A stretch of DNA of 64,000 nt from Virgibacillus aidingensis (GCF_010994035.1 NZ_WIXN01000005.1:124001-188000); one strand, 5' to 3'. Positions 8,891-18,884 are shown, counted from the stretch's first letter. Program-made: numbers and translations. Notes: generated by a model not told the origin, from the sequence alone.

Positions 8891-9436
8891 ATGTCAAATG
8901 AGATGCATGCTACAACCATTTTTGCCGTCAGACATAATGGGCAATGTGCGATGAGCGGGGACGGGCAGGTAACACTCGGCAATGCCGTTGTGATGAAGCA
9001 TAAAGCAAAGAAGGTTCGTACCTTATTTAAAGGCCAGGTAATTGCCGGATTTGCCGGTTCTGTTGCAGATGCATTCACCTTGTTTGAAAAGTTTGAGGGC
9101 AAACTTGAAACTTACAATGGAAATTTGGCCAGAGCAGCAGTGGAACTTGCCAAAGAATGGAGAAGCGATAAAGTCCTTCGTAAATTGGAGGCCATGCTGA
9201 TAGTTATGAATAAAGATCAAATGTTTCTTGTTTCAGGAACCGGAGAGGTAATTGAACCGGATGATGGTATTCTTGCAATTGGTTCCGGAGGGAACTATGC
9301 ATTAAGTGCCGGACGGGCGCTCGTTAAACATACTGATCATTTATCTGCAAGGGAAATAGCAAAGTCGGCTTTGGCAATTGCCGGAGAAATATGTGTTTAC
9401 ACCAATGACCAAATTACTTTAGAGGCGCTTGATTAA
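8891..9436 (+). CDS. hslV: ATP-dependent protease peptidase subunit HslV (ClpQ/CodW)
   Basis: Proteasome-like N-terminal-nucleophile peptidase that forms a two-ring core with HslU. Shows the family blocks [55 protein letters not shown] and [23 protein letters not shown] (each only partly quoted). The protein starts MSNEMHATT. In B. subtilis ClpQ the active residue is an N-terminal Ser exposed by Met removal, not the Thr of the E. coli enzyme; here a Ser is also at position 2, with a five-residue extension before the aligned Thr. The ATG at 8891 follows AGAGGTGTTGAGA. Confidence 0.95.
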   Translation: MSNEMHATTIFAVRHNGQCAMSGDGQVTLGNAVVMKHKAKKVRTLFKGQVIAGFAGSVADAFTLFEKFEGKLETYNGNLARAAVELAKEWRSDKVLRKLEAMLIVMNKDQMFLVSGTGEVIEPDDGILAIGSGGNYALSAGRALVKHTDHLSAREIAKSALAIAGEICVYTNDQITLEALD

Positions 9437-9457
9437 AAGGGGGGACCTGATTAGAAG

Positions 9458-10855
9458 ATGGGATTGGATTACACACCAAAACAAATTGTGGGTCAACTGG
9501 ATAAATATATAATTGGCCAAAAAAGTGCCAAGCGCTCTGTAGCTGTGGCGCTTAGGAATCGTTATCGCAGAATGCTGCTTGATGAATCACTAAAAGATGA
9601 AATTGTACCGAAAAACATATTAATGATTGGTCCAACAGGAGTAGGTAAAACAGAAATTGCCAGAAGACTGGCAAAGCTGGTAGGTGCTCCATTTGTTAAA
9701 GTGGAAGCAACAAAATTTACAGAAGTTGGATATGTTGGCCGGGATGTGGAGTCGATGGTGCGTGACCTTGTCGAAATGTCAATAAGAATGGTGAAAGAAG
9801 AAAAAATGAGTGAAGTAATGGATAAGGCTGAAGTAGAGGCAAATAAAAAGCTTGTAAGACTTCTCGTACCTCAGGCCAAGAAAGAATCTTCCATGAAAAA
9901 TCCATTTGAAATGCTTTTCCCTCAGGGCGGTAATGAAGATGCCAATGATAAAGACACAGACAAAGATGAGGAAATCAGAAACAGGCGAAAACGTGTGGAA
10001 CACCAGCTTGCTTTAGGAGAGCTGGAAGATCACATGGTACACGTGGAAATTGAAGAAGTTCCTCCTTCCATGTTTGATATGCTGCAAGGTTCAGGAATGG
10101 AACAAATGGGAATGAATATGCAGGATGCGTTTAGCCAGTTCATGCCTAAGAAGAAAAAGAAACGCAAATTGCCGGTAAGTGAAGCGAGAAAAGTGTTAAC
10201 CCAGCAGGAAGCCGGGAAAATGGTCGACATGGAGGAAGTTTCGCAGGTTGCTGTAAAGCGGGCAGAAGAGTCCGGAATACTTTTTATTGATGAAATTGAT
10301 AAAGTAGCCGGAAAGCAGGACAGCGGCGCCGCCAATGTTTCCAGAGAAGGCGTGCAGCGGGATATTCTGCCTATCGTGGAAGGTTCCACGGTTATAACTA
10401 AACATGGCCCCGTGAAGACCGATCACATGCTGTTTATCGCAGCAGGAGCTTTTCATATGGCAAAGCCCTCCGATTTGATCCCGGAACTCCAAGGCAGGTT
10501 CCCCATTCGTGTAGAACTTGAAAAACTATCGGTGGAAGATTTTAAACGAATACTGAGTGAACCATCCAATGCATTGATAAAACAATATAAAGCTTTACTG
10601 CACACAGAGGGTATAAATGTTGTTTTTACCGACGAAGCTATAGTAAGACTGGCAGAAATTGCTTATCAAGTAAACCAGGATACAGATAATATAGGCGCAA
10701 GAAGACTCCATACTATTTTGGAAAAACTGCTGGAGGATTTATCCTTCGAAGCACCGGAAATTAATATGGAGAAAGTAGAAATTACACCTCAGTATGTGGA
10801 TGATAAACTGAGCAACATTGTTACAAATAAAGACTTAAGTCAATTTATACTATAA
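9458..10855 (+). CDS. hslU: HslU (ClpY) ATPase subunit of the HslUV protease
   Basis: AAA+ unfoldase that recognises, unfolds and feeds substrates into HslV. The start [21 protein letters not shown] is the family signature, followed by Walker [18 protein letters not shown], the pore region [14 protein letters not shown], the inserted I-domain (residues ~110-245), Walker [11 protein letters not shown], and [12 protein letters not shown] with the arginine sensor. The C-terminal DLSQFIL tail is the part that docks into HslV. 465 residues. It lies 21 bases after hslV behind AAAGGGGGGACC. Confidence 0.97.
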   Translation: MGLDYTPKQIVGQLDKYIIGQKSAKRSVAVALRNRYRRMLLDESLKDEIVPKNILMIGPTGVGKTEIARRLAKLVGAPFVKVEATKFTEVGYVGRDVESMVRDLVEMSIRMVKEEKMSEVMDKAEVEANKKLVRLLVPQAKKESSMKNPFEMLFPQGGNEDANDKDTDKDEEIRNRRKRVEHQLALGELEDHMVHVEIEEVPPSMFDMLQGSGMEQMGMNMQDAFSQFMPKKKKKRKLPVSEARKVLTQQEAGKMVDMEEVSQVAVKRAEESGILFIDEIDKVAGKQDSGAANVSREGVQRDILPIVEGSTVITKHGPVKTDHMLFIAAGAFHMAKPSDLIPELQGRFPIRVELEKLSVEDFKRILSEPSNALIKQYKALLHTEGINVVFTDEAIVRLAEIAYQVNQDTDNIGARRLHTILEKLLEDLSFEAPEINMEKVEITPQYVDDKLSNIVTNKDLSQFIL

Positions 10856-10882
10856 ATTTAATTATTGAAATGGAGGATTATT

Positions 10883-11662
10883 ATGGAACTATTACAACGT
10901 GCCAGAAAAATTAATTCAATGCTGCAAAAGGCTGCAGGAAAATCGGTGAACTTCAATGATATGTCTGCCTCACTCAGAGATGTCATTGACGGGAATGTGT
11001 ACATCCTAAGCAGAAGAGGAAAACTATTGGGCTTTGCGATTAACCAGGAAATCGAGAATGAACGCATGAAAACAATGCTTGAGGAAAAACAATTTCCTGA
11101 AGAGTATATCGAGGGATTATCCAATATTCATGAAACGACAGCCAACCTGGATATTAACAGTCCGCAGACTGTTTTTCCTGTTGAAAATCGTGAGCTTTTT
11201 AAAGATGCATTAACGACCATTGTACCAATAATCGGCGGGGGAGACCGCTTAGGGACCCTTGTACTGGGGCGTGTAACTGAAAGCTTTAATGACGACGACC
11301 TGCTGCTTGCCGAGTATGGTGCTACTGTAGTCGGCATGGAAATTTTAAATGAGAAAACACAGGAAATTGAAATGGAAGCCAGAAGTAAAGCTGTGGTACA
11401 AATGGCGATCAGTTCTTTATCCTATAGTGAGCTGGAAGCCATCGATCATATTTTTGAAGAGCTAAACGGCAATGAAGGATTGCTTGTTGCCAGTAAAATT
11501 GCCGACAGAGTCGGAATTACCAGATCAGTTATTGTCAATGCGCTGAGAAAACTGGAAAGTGCCGGCGTTATTGAGTCCCGTTCCCTTGGCATGAAGGGTA
11601 CGTACATTAAGGTGCTGAATGATAAGTTCTTAGTAGAACTTGAAAAACTCCGTTCCAGATAA
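10883..11662 (+). CDS. codY: Global transcription regulator CodY
   Basis: GTP- and branched-chain-amino-acid-sensing repressor that controls nutrient-limitation genes and, in B. subtilis, also represses the fla/che operon that lies next door. The N-terminal GAF domain (residues ~1-155) begins [18 protein letters not shown]; the C-terminal winged helix (~200-259) has [24 protein letters not shown]. 259 residues, full length. ATG at 10883 chosen because TGGAGGATTATT precedes it; the upstream ATG at 10865 is less well placed. Last gene of the xerC-hslVU-codY operon, ended by a terminator. Confidence 0.98.
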   Translation: MELLQRARKINSMLQKAAGKSVNFNDMSASLRDVIDGNVYILSRRGKLLGFAINQEIENERMKTMLEEKQFPEEYIEGLSNIHETTANLDINSPQTVFPVENRELFKDALTTIVPIIGGGDRLGTLVLGRVTESFNDDDLLLAEYGATVVGMEILNEKTQEIEMEARSKAVVQMAISSLSYSELEAIDHIFEELNGNEGLLVASKIADRVGITRSVIVNALRKLESAGVIESRSLGMKGTYIKVLNDKFLVELEKLRSR

Positions 11663-11728
11663 AAATATAAAAAAACGCATGTTTAAACGCGGGGCATAGA
11701 GCCAAAGGTGTTCTCTTGCCTGTAAAAG

Positions 11729-11757
11729 AAAAGCCGGTATTTTTCCGGCTTTTTTTA
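11729..11757 (+). terminator. Intrinsic terminator after codY
   Basis: AAGCCGG pairs with CCGGCTT around TATTTTT and is followed by a long T run. It closes the xerC-hslVU-codY operon 66 bases after the codY stop. Confidence 0.85.
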
Positions 11758-12338
11758 TTTTGGCAGGAAATTTACAAATTCGTATATGGTGGAAAAGCTG
11801 GTTGTTTTATTCAGCGAAGCGAATAACTTCGGCAGGCAGAGCCTTTTCGCTGTAAAGTCAGCATGGAAAAGAAACCTATGAGACCCTTGGAGGGACCCGG
11901 ATCCTTACGAGGCTCATATCAGGCCTGCAGTTAAAAAGACACCAGAAAACAAGCAAATTGGAGTCTGACTGTATTGTCGCCAATGGCCAAAGGTGAAATC
12001 GAAATATAATTCCGGGGCGGATTATAAGCGAAGAGTATAAGGGTGTTCATGTTTCTGTTTACCAAAATTACTTTCCCCAGACTCAAGCTCCGCCACGGGA
12101 CATAATACCTAAATGTTAAACAATCACCTGAGTCTTGATACATAATGGGCATATTTGCCCAGGATATTTTTGATTATAGACAAACATAAAACCAAATATT
12201 GGTTGATTCCTGTAAAATCGTAATAGAAAATTGTCTGTAAAATACTTAATATAACATTTAATGGAAATAAAATAGTTCTTATTACCTAGGTCTTTATAAC
12301 TGTTGTGTAAAAGAAATGTAAAATCTGTCGAAATGTGA
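11758..12338. other. Long noncoding gap between codY and the fla/che operon, with many small inverted repeats
   Basis: No credible gene. The stretch 11800-12165 has more G/C and more self-complementary DNA than normal spacer: TTATTC/GAATAA and CGAAG/CTTCG near 11807-11830, ATGAG...CTCAT between about 11877 and 11918, and TGGGCA-tatt-TGCCCA at about 12146-12161. A short minus-strand frame at 11931-12152 has no ribosome site or familiar sequence. It could be a structured RNA, a leader, or a decayed repeat. The last ~170 bases are A/T-rich and look like ordinary promoter DNA. Confidence 0.55.
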
Positions 12339-12367
12339 TAGACATTACATAAAAATTACCTTAGAAT
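12339..12367 (+). promoter_or_regulatory. Candidate promoter of the fla/che operon
   Basis: TAGACA (12339-12344), 17 bases, TAGAAT (12362-12367), about 90 bases before flgB. Both boxes are one or two bases off consensus. I could not find a convincing sigma-D site, and CodY control cannot be read here with certainty. Confidence 0.4.
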
Positions 12368-12456
12368 GTAGTATAGATTGTTTATTATATTGAACAAGGT
12401 AATTCTTTTTTACTAATTTAGTCATCTTTTTATTGAAGGGGCGTGACTTTTATATC

Positions 12457-12852
12457 ATGACTATGTTCGGCGGGACCATACATAAGCTGGAAAATTCACT
12501 GGCGTTTGCTTCGGCAAAAAATCAAACGATAGCAAACAATATAGCTAATGTGGATACACCAAATTACAAAGCAAAAAATGTTGTGTTTAAAGATGTGCTG
12601 CATAATGAGATAACCCAGGACCAGGAAGCGAAGCGAACTCACGAAAAGCATCTGCCATTCAGCAATACCAGCGGATCTTCTTACAATGTAGTTGAGCAGC
12701 GAAACACATCCTATAACCATAATGGAAATAATGTTGATATTGATAAAGAAATGGCAGAACTGGCAAAAAATCAAATTTATTATCAAGCTTTGGTCGATCG
12801 ATTGAATGGAAAGTTTGGGAGTATCCAAACAGCAGTTAGAGGAGGAAACTGA
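12457..12852 (+). CDS. flgB: Flagellar basal-body rod protein FlgB
   Basis: Proximal rod subunit joining the MS ring to the distal rod, exported by the flagellar type III system. The N-terminal rod signature NNIANVDTPNYKAKN is clear, and the C-terminal helix contains VDIDKEMAELAKNQIYYQALV. 131 residues from the ATG at 12457 (MTMFGGTIHKLENSL), close to the B. subtilis length. AAGGGGCGTGA upstream is spaced a little far from this ATG. First gene of the fla/che operon; flgC follows two bases after its stop. Confidence 0.95.
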   Translation: MTMFGGTIHKLENSLAFASAKNQTIANNIANVDTPNYKAKNVVFKDVLHNEITQDQEAKRTHEKHLPFSNTSGSSYNVVEQRNTSYNHNGNNVDIDKEMAELAKNQIYYQALVDRLNGKFGSIQTAVRGGN

Positions 12853-12854
12853 GG

Positions 12855-13304
12855 ATGACCATATTCAATGCTATGAATTCCAGTGCAAGTGCCTTAACAG
12901 CAGAACGGCTGCGCATGGATGTCGTATCATCAAATATTGCCAATGCCCAAACGACTAGGGCCACAATGAATGAGAATGGCGAATTTGAACCATATCGCAG
13001 AAAAATGGTTACTGTTGAACCAAGGGGAAATTCATTTAAATCCTATTTACAGCAGGCATCCGGTCAAATTACAGGTTCCGGGGTTCGTGCTGTCCGTATT
13101 GAGGAGGATGAAACTCCATTTAAACAAGTATATAACCCAAATCATCCGGATGCCAATGAAGCGGGATATGTTCAGCTGCCAAATGTTGATCCTTTAAAGG
13201 AAATGGTTGATTTAATGAGTGCAACCAGATCATATGAAGCAAATATCACTTCAATAAATGCCAGTAAAGGGATGTTAATGAAAGCATTGGAAATTGGAAA
13301 ATAA
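12855..13304 (+). CDS. flgC: Flagellar basal-body rod protein FlgC
   Basis: Second proximal rod subunit. It has the rod-family N-terminus (ASALTAERLRMDVVSSNIANAQTTR), a central part with PNHPDANEAGYVQLPNVDPLKEMVDLM (quoted in part) and the conserved C-terminal SATRSYEANITSINASKGM. 149 residues, normal. AGAGGAGGAAACTGAGG supplies a strong ribosome site. Confidence 0.96.
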   Translation: MTIFNAMNSSASALTAERLRMDVVSSNIANAQTTRATMNENGEFEPYRRKMVTVEPRGNSFKSYLQQASGQITGSGVRAVRIEEDETPFKQVYNPNHPDANEAGYVQLPNVDPLKEMVDLMSATRSYEANITSINASKGMLMKALEIGK

Positions 13305-13326
13305 CTTAGCAGGGAGTTTTTTAACC

Positions 13327-13632
13327 ATGATTAATTCGATAAATAATACACCTCAACATACTATACCCGTAACAGAAAATACTAAACCAGACATCACACC
13401 GGGGGAGGCGCAGGAAAATTTTGCCAATGCACTAAAGCAGGCAATAGAGAATGTAAATGATGCCCAACAATTTTCAGATAAAAAAACAAATGCGCTGATT
13501 AATGGAGAAATTAATGATTTGCATGATGTGATGATCACAGCACAGAAAGCAAGCATAACACTGGAAACAACTGTACAGATACAACAGAAGGCAATTGATG
13601 CCTATAATGAAATCATGCGGATGCAAGTTTAA
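13327..13632 (+). CDS. fliE: Flagellar hook-basal body complex protein FliE
   Basis: Adapter between the MS ring and the rod. The C-terminal half carries the family pattern FANALKQAIENVNDAQ, DLHDVMITAQKASITLETTVQ and the ending AYNEIMRMQV. About 101 residues from the ATG at 13327 (GCAGGGAG upstream); the frame is open to 13294, inside flgC. The operon order flgB-flgC-fliE-fliF is as in other Bacilli. Confidence 0.94.
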   Translation: MINSINNTPQHTIPVTENTKPDITPGEAQENFANALKQAIENVNDAQQFSDKKTNALINGEINDLHDVMITAQKASITLETTVQIQQKAIDAYNEIMRMQV

Positions 13633-13750
13633 TAAAAATTATATAACATATATAGCTTTATTTAACAGGTTGGAAAGCAAGTCTGTCATAGCCGTATATT
13701 GTGAGCTAAGGCTTGTCACAAGCCTGGTTTTCTAAGTGGTGGGGGAGAAC

Positions 13751-15349
13751 ATGAAGGAAAAAATTATAACATGGAAAGATAAAACAATATCTTTCTGGAA
13801 AAATCGCACAAAAAGTCAAAAAGGGATTTTTATTGGCTCGGTTATGATTGGAATACTAATTATAGCAGCACTATTTATTTACTCATCAGGCAGCTCCCGG
13901 CTTACTCCTTTATATAGTAATCTGTCTTTAAACGAAGTCGGACAAATCAAGGAAGAATTGGATGCCAGAGGGGTCAAATATGAATTGGAAGATGCCGGTA
14001 CTACAATCAGCGTTCCTGAAGATCAGGCAGATACACTGCTGGTGGATCTGGCCGGACAGGGGATACCAAACAGCGGCAGCATTGACTATTCATTTTTCAG
14101 TGAAAATGCATCGTGGGGTATCACAGATAATGAGTTTAATGTGATGAAACTGGATGCGATGCAGACTGAACTTGCAAAATTAATAACAGGCATTGATGGT
14201 ATAGAAAATGCAGAAGTTATGATCAATCTGCCTCAGGATCCTGTGTTTGTAAATGAATCTCCAGAGGAAGCAAGTGCATCGATTGTACTTCATACACAGC
14301 CGGGCTACCAGTTCCAGGGTAACCAAATTGATTCCCTTTATCTGTTAATATCCAAAGCTGTACCAAATTTGCCGCAGGAAAATATCGTGATTATGAATCA
14401 ATTTAGTGAGTATTTTGACCAAAATACGACAACCGTAAATGGTTCGCAAGATGTACATACATATCAGCAAACTGTTAAACAGGATATAGAGCGTGATATT
14501 CAAAGCCGTCTGCAGCAAATGCTCGGTGCCATGGTTGGGATGGACAACGTGGTCGTCTCTGTAACATCGGACATTGATTTCACCCAGGAAAATAGGGTGG
14601 AAGAACTGGTGGAACCGATAGATTTGGAGAATATGGAAGGACTGCCTGTCAGCATTGAAACCATTCACGAGACATACGCTGGAAATCCGCCTGCTGGAGG
14701 CACTGCAGGGACAGGAGAGGAAGATACGGCTGCAACGTATCAGGAAATAGATGACGGTGACGGGGATTATGAGCTTGCAAAAGAAACCATTAATAACGAA
14801 TTCAATCGAATTCATAGGGAGATAGTGGAAAGTCCGTATAAAATTAGGGATTTGGGTATCCAGGTAGCAGTTAACCGTATTTCCGATACAAGCGAAAATG
14901 AAGTGCAATATTTGTCACAGCAGGAAGAAACGGCAGTAGAGGAAGGCATTAACTCCATTTTGGATTCAATTATTCAAACCTCTATTGATGATGGGTTCGG
15001 AGAAGTAGTTACGGAGGAAAAAACCTCTATTGTTTTCCAGGAGTTTAATCCTGCGCCTACCTCCCCGGCTGAAGCAGTACCTGCTATTCCGGCATGGTTA
15101 TACATTACGGGTGCCATACTGTTTGTAATCATTTTGATATTAGCTATTCTTTTATTCAAAAACAGAAAAGACGAGTCAGAAAGCGTGGAGGAAGAAACTG
15201 TTGAAGCTGCAATTAATACGGGAGTACCTGAGATGCCGGAAGATGAACAATCTGATTCAGCTGTACGCAGAAAGCAGCTGGAGAAGATGGCAAAAGATAA
15301 ACCTGAAGATTTTGCGAAGCTGTTAAGAAGCTGGATCGGGGAAGATTAG
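13751..15349 (+). CDS. fliF: Flagellar MS-ring protein FliF
   Basis: Forms the inner-membrane MS ring on which rotor and export gate are built. A membrane segment near residues 25-47 (IGILIIAALFIYSSG) is followed by the secretin-like ring domains (LYSNLSLNEVGQIKEELDARG, NVMKLDAMQTELAKLITGIDGIENAEVMINLP, in part) and a second membrane segment near residues 455-477. The cytoplasmic tail that binds FliG ends KDKPEDFAKLLRSWIGED. 532 residues, full length. GTGGGGGAGAAC precedes the ATG at 13751. Confidence 0.97.
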   Translation: MKEKIITWKDKTISFWKNRTKSQKGIFIGSVMIGILIIAALFIYSSGSSRLTPLYSNLSLNEVGQIKEELDARGVKYELEDAGTTISVPEDQADTLLVDLAGQGIPNSGSIDYSFFSENASWGITDNEFNVMKLDAMQTELAKLITGIDGIENAEVMINLPQDPVFVNESPEEASASIVLHTQPGYQFQGNQIDSLYLLISKAVPNLPQENIVIMNQFSEYFDQNTTTVNGSQDVHTYQQTVKQDIERDIQSRLQQMLGAMVGMDNVVVSVTSDIDFTQENRVEELVEPIDLENMEGLPVSIETIHETYAGNPPAGGTAGTGEEDTAATYQEIDDGDGDYELAKETINNEFNRIHREIVESPYKIRDLGIQVAVNRISDTSENEVQYLSQQEETAVEEGINSILDSIIQTSIDDGFGEVVTEEKTSIVFQEFNPAPTSPAEAVPAIPAWLYITGAILFVIILILAILLFKNRKDESESVEEETVEAAINTGVPEMPEDEQSDSAVRRKQLEKMAKDKPEDFAKLLRSWIGED

Positions 15350-15362
15350 GAGTGATTAACAC

Positions 15363-16376
15363 ATGGTAAGACATAAAGGTGCGTTAACAGGTAAACAAAA
15401 GGCAGCCATTCTTTTAATCTCCCTTGGTCCGGATGTATCTGCTAAAGTGTATAAGCATTTATCAGAAGAAGAAATAGAAAAGCTGAGTCTGGAGATATCA
15501 TCCGTAAAAAAGGTAGATTCCAACATGAAAGAAGAAGTGCTGGAACAATTTCATCAAACTGCTTTAGCCCAGGATTATATATCCCAGGGCGGCATAGGCT
15601 ATGCAAAAACTGTATTGGAAAAAGCGTTTGGCAAGCAGGAAGCCTCCGAAATCATTAACCGGCTTACTTCATCTTTGCAAGTAAGGCCCTTTGATTTTGC
15701 AAGGAAAGCAGATCCGCAGCAGCTGCTAAACTTTATCCAAAATGAGCATCCGCAAACAATCGCGCTCATTTTATCCTATTTGGATCCGGAGCAGGCAGGG
15801 CAGATTTTGTCCTCTCTGCCGCAGGAAGTGCAGGCTGACATTGCCAGGCGTATTGCAACCATGGATTCCACCTCTCCGGAAATTATCAGTCAGGTGGAAC
15901 AGGTGCTGGAGAAAAACATCTCCTCGGCCTTGATGGATGATTATACCCAAACGGGGGGGATACAGGCAGTTGTCGAAGTATTGAATGGAGTGGACAGAAG
16001 TACGGAGAGAACCATACTTGATGCACTGGAAATCCAGGATCCTGACCTTGCTGATGAAATTAAAAAGCGGATGTTTGTATTTGAAGACATTGTTATATTA
16101 GATAATCGGGCTATACAGCGTGTGATCCGGGAAGTGGAGAATGAGGATTTGCGCCTGTCTCTAAAAGTTGCAAGTGATGAAGTGAAAGAAATTATCTTCA
16201 GAAACATGTCACAGCGCATGGCCGAAACTTTCCGGGATGAAATGGAGTACATGGGACCTGTCAGATTAAAAGATGTGGAGGAAGCGCAAACGAGAATTGT
16301 AGCTGCCATAAGGCGGCTGGAGGATGTCGGTGAAATTGTCATAGCCCGTGGCGGGGGTGACGACATCATTGTATAA
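15363..16376 (+). CDS. fliG: Flagellar motor switch protein FliG
   Basis: C-ring protein that couples ion flow through the stator to rotation. 337 residues with an N-terminal FliF-binding part (GKQKAAILLISLGPDVSAKVYKHL), the middle domain with the EHPQTIALILSYL hinge motif, and the C-terminal torque domain with DDIVILDNRAIQRVIREVE-type charged helix (in this protein FEDIVILDNRAIQRVIREV). The charged residues expected for stator contact are present. AGGAGTGATTAACAC precedes the start. Confidence 0.97.
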   Translation: MVRHKGALTGKQKAAILLISLGPDVSAKVYKHLSEEEIEKLSLEISSVKKVDSNMKEEVLEQFHQTALAQDYISQGGIGYAKTVLEKAFGKQEASEIINRLTSSLQVRPFDFARKADPQQLLNFIQNEHPQTIALILSYLDPEQAGQILSSLPQEVQADIARRIATMDSTSPEIISQVEQVLEKNISSALMDDYTQTGGIQAVVEVLNGVDRSTERTILDALEIQDPDLADEIKKRMFVFEDIVILDNRAIQRVIREVENEDLRLSLKVASDEVKEIIFRNMSQRMAETFRDEMEYMGPVRLKDVEEAQTRIVAAIRRLEDVGEIVIARGGGDDIIV

Positions 16377-17118
16377 ATACGCTGCAGAAGAAAGGAAAAC
16401 AATCGGAATTAAGCAAATATCTAAGCTGAAAAAGGACCAGTCTGCTAAACAAGAGGAGTTAATTTCAGCAAAACAGCAGGCTGAAAAGGAACTCAGCAGG
16501 GCAAAAAAAGAGCTGGAACGAATCGATAAGGAAAAAGAAACACTAATTTCAACCGCAAAAGCGGAGATCGAAAAGGAAAAAGAAAACTGGATGGAAGAGA
16601 AAAAGAAATGGATAAAGGCTGCCGAGAAAGAAGGCTATGAAGCTGGTTTTTCCCGAGGAAGAGAAGAAAGTCTGCAGGAGTTTTCCAATTTAATAGAACA
16701 AGCCAATGCTATTACCGAGTCCGCTTTAAAGGATTACAATAAAACAATTGAGAAAAGCGAAGAAAAGATATTGGATCTGGCCATACATACAGCGAGCAGA
16801 ATTATGAAACAACAGATAGACAAGGATCCATCTTCTTTTCTCCCTATCCTGAAAGCTGCAATAAAAGAATTAAAAGATCAGAGAATAATTACGATTTATC
16901 TTCACCCAAAACATTATCATACAGTGATGGAGCAGAAGGATGAATTAGTTCATATTTTGGAAGATGATATGAAACTATCTATATATGTAGATGAAAACTT
17001 AACAGTGAATGGGTGCCTCATTCACCATCCATTCGGACAAATTGATGCGGGTGTGGATACCCAGCTTGAACAAATCAGAAAAGCACTTTTTGAAATAGCG
17101 ATGGAGAGCAGAACATGA
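16369..17118 (+). CDS. fliH: Flagellar export apparatus stator FliH
   Basis: Peripheral stalk that regulates the FliI ATPase and links it to the C ring. A long charged coiled coil (residues ~20-95, rich in Glu and Lys) is followed by GYEAGFSRGREE and the C-terminal domain with LDLAIHTASRIMKQQI and DAGVDTQLEQIRKAL. Start chosen as TTG 16369, eight bases after GGGGGTGA inside the end of fliG; GTG at 16348 and 16357 are alternatives. 249 residues. The stop overlaps the fliI ATG. Confidence 0.92.
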   Translation: MYKYAAEERKTIGIKQISKLKKDQSAKQEELISAKQQAEKELSRAKKELERIDKEKETLISTAKAEIEKEKENWMEEKKKWIKAAEKEGYEAGFSRGREESLQEFSNLIEQANAITESALKDYNKTIEKSEEKILDLAIHTASRIMKQQIDKDPSSFLPILKAAIKELKDQRIITIYLHPKHYHTVMEQKDELVHILEDDMKLSIYVDENLTVNGCLIHHPFGQIDAGVDTQLEQIRKALFEIAMESRT

Positions 17119-18428
17119 GTCTTGACCATTATTATAGAGCAATTGACAATACGGATACATATAAACGTTTTGGAAAAGTTTTGCGTGTTATTGGACTGAT
17201 GATTGAATCCCGGGGACCCGATGCAAACATTGGAGAAATTTGTCTTATCCATTCATCCTCCAGTCATCATAAACCAATTCTTTCAGAGGTTGTGGGCTTT
17301 AATCATGAGAAGATCATCCTCATGCCTTATTCGGAAGTGACGGAAATAGGGCCGGGCTGCCTTGTTGAGGCAACGGGAAAAGCATTGCATATAAAAATAG
17401 GCCGGGGTTTGATAGGAAAAGTAGTAGATTCCCTGGGAAAGAGTCTTGATCACACAGACTTGCCTAAAGGATTATCCAATTATTTAACAGAACAGCCTCC
17501 GCCCAATCCAATGCTGCGCCCCCCGATAAGTGAACCGATACAGGTTGGTGTTAAAGTAATTGACTCCCTGCTTACTGTAGGGAAAGGACAGCGCATCGGC
17601 ATTTTCGCCGGGAGTGGTGTAGGAAAAAGCACATTGCTTGGAATGATTGCCAGAAACAGCAGTGCAGACATAAATGTAATTGCACTCATTGGGGAGCGCG
17701 GAAGAGAAGTCAGGGAATTTCTCGATGGGGAACTTGGCCCCGAAGGTTTAAAAAAGTCAATTGTTGTTGTGGCCACTTCCGACCAGCCGGCTTTAATGCG
17801 AATAAAAGGAGCTTACACAGCTACAGCAATCAGTGAATACTTCCGTGACCAGGGTTATCATGTGAATCTGATGATGGATTCAGTTACAAGGGTTGCAATA
17901 GCGCAGCGGGAAATCGGTCTGGCAACCGGAGAACCCCCTACAACAAAGGGGTATACTCCTTCCGTATTTTCCGTCCTGCCCAAATTGCTCGAACGTGCAG
18001 GAACCAATGAAAATGGAACCATTACTGCATTTTATACAGTATTGGTGGATGGGGATGACATGAATGAACCGATCGCCGATACAGTAAGGGGGATTTTGGA
18101 TGGACATTTTGTCATGGACAGAAAGCTCGCGGAACGGGGACAATATCCCGCGATTAATGTGCTGAAGTCGATCAGCCGTGTGATGAACCAAATAATCGAG
18201 GATGAACATAAACAAATTGCAGAGGAAATAAGATCGTTGATTTCCACCTATGAAGAAAACAGCGAATTAATTCATATTGGTGCATATAAACGTGGTACAA
18301 ATCCCGAAATTGATAAATCCATATCCTATTACAACAAAATACAATCATTTTTAAAACAGGATATATCGGAATACAGAACAAGAGATGAGTCAATTGAAAT
18401 GATGAAAGCATTGTTAAATGGAGGTTAA
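17115..18428 (+). CDS. fliI: Flagellum-specific ATPase FliI
   Basis: F1-beta-like ATPase that energises export of rod, hook and filament proteins. Walker A FAGSGVGKSTLLGMIAR, Walker B region VNLMMDSVTRVA, the GERGREVREF motif and TGEPPTTKGYTPSVF are all present. 437 residues, normal. The ATG lies in an ATGA overlap with the fliH stop. Confidence 0.97.
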   Translation: MSLDHYYRAIDNTDTYKRFGKVLRVIGLMIESRGPDANIGEICLIHSSSSHHKPILSEVVGFNHEKIILMPYSEVTEIGPGCLVEATGKALHIKIGRGLIGKVVDSLGKSLDHTDLPKGLSNYLTEQPPPNPMLRPPISEPIQVGVKVIDSLLTVGKGQRIGIFAGSGVGKSTLLGMIARNSSADINVIALIGERGREVREFLDGELGPEGLKKSIVVVATSDQPALMRIKGAYTATAISEYFRDQGYHVNLMMDSVTRVAIAQREIGLATGEPPTTKGYTPSVFSVLPKLLERAGTNENGTITAFYTVLVDGDDMNEPIADTVRGILDGHFVMDRKLAERGQYPAINVLKSISRVMNQIIEDEHKQIAEEIRSLISTYEENSELIHIGAYKRGTNPEIDKSISYYNKIQSFLKQDISEYRTRDESIEMMKALLNGG

Positions 18429-18432
18429 GTCA

Positions 18433-18879
18433 TTGGCTGAAACAAAAAGCTTCAGGAAAATACTTTATGTGAGAGAACAGGAAAAAATGGATGCACAAAA
18501 GGCCTATCAGCAGTCAACAGATTCCTTTGAACAAATAGCAACAAGGTTTTATTATCTGCTGAAAAAGAAAGAAGACGCGGAAACATCATATGAAGAATTG
18601 ATTCAGCATTCAACCACATTGGATAAAGTAAAGGAACAGGCTGCATATATAGAAAAGCTCAACAAACAAATTATTTACCTGCAGCATGAAGTCCAGCAAG
18701 CAAGAAATGAGATGGAGTCAAAACAGTCCCAGCTGACGAATGCCCATGTGGAAGTAAAGAAGTTTCAACACATTATCGATTCCAGAAATCATGAAAAGAT
18801 GGAAAATGAAAAACAGCTGGAAAGAAACCAAATGGATGCTATCTCATTAACACAGTATATAACGTATAAAAATAGGTGA
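18433..18879 (+). CDS. fliJ: Flagellar export chaperone FliJ
   Basis: Small coiled-coil protein that acts as central stalk of the FliI ring and escorts export chaperones. The sequence is almost entirely charged helix (KSFRKILYVREQEKMDAQKAY at the start, EMESKQSQLTNAHVEVKKFQ later). Start TTG 18433, eight bases after TGGAGG at the end of fliI. 148 residues, like the B. subtilis protein. The upstream ATG at 18418 lies within the ribosome site and inside fliI. Confidence 0.9.
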   Translation: MAETKSFRKILYVREQEKMDAQKAYQQSTDSFEQIATRFYYLLKKKEDAETSYEELIQHSTTLDKVKEQAAYIEKLNKQIIYLQHEVQQARNEMESKQSQLTNAHVEVKKFQHIIDSRNHEKMENEKQLERNQMDAISLTQYITYKNR

Positions 18880-18884
18880 CAGTT

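Noticed and set aside
11931-12152. Minus-strand frame of 73 codons in the codY-flgB gap
   Set aside because: No ribosome site, no conserved pattern, and it runs through inverted repeats; treated as noncoding.
14345-14908. Minus-strand open frame of 187 codons
   Set aside because: Complement of fliF, a clear full-length gene; no independent support.
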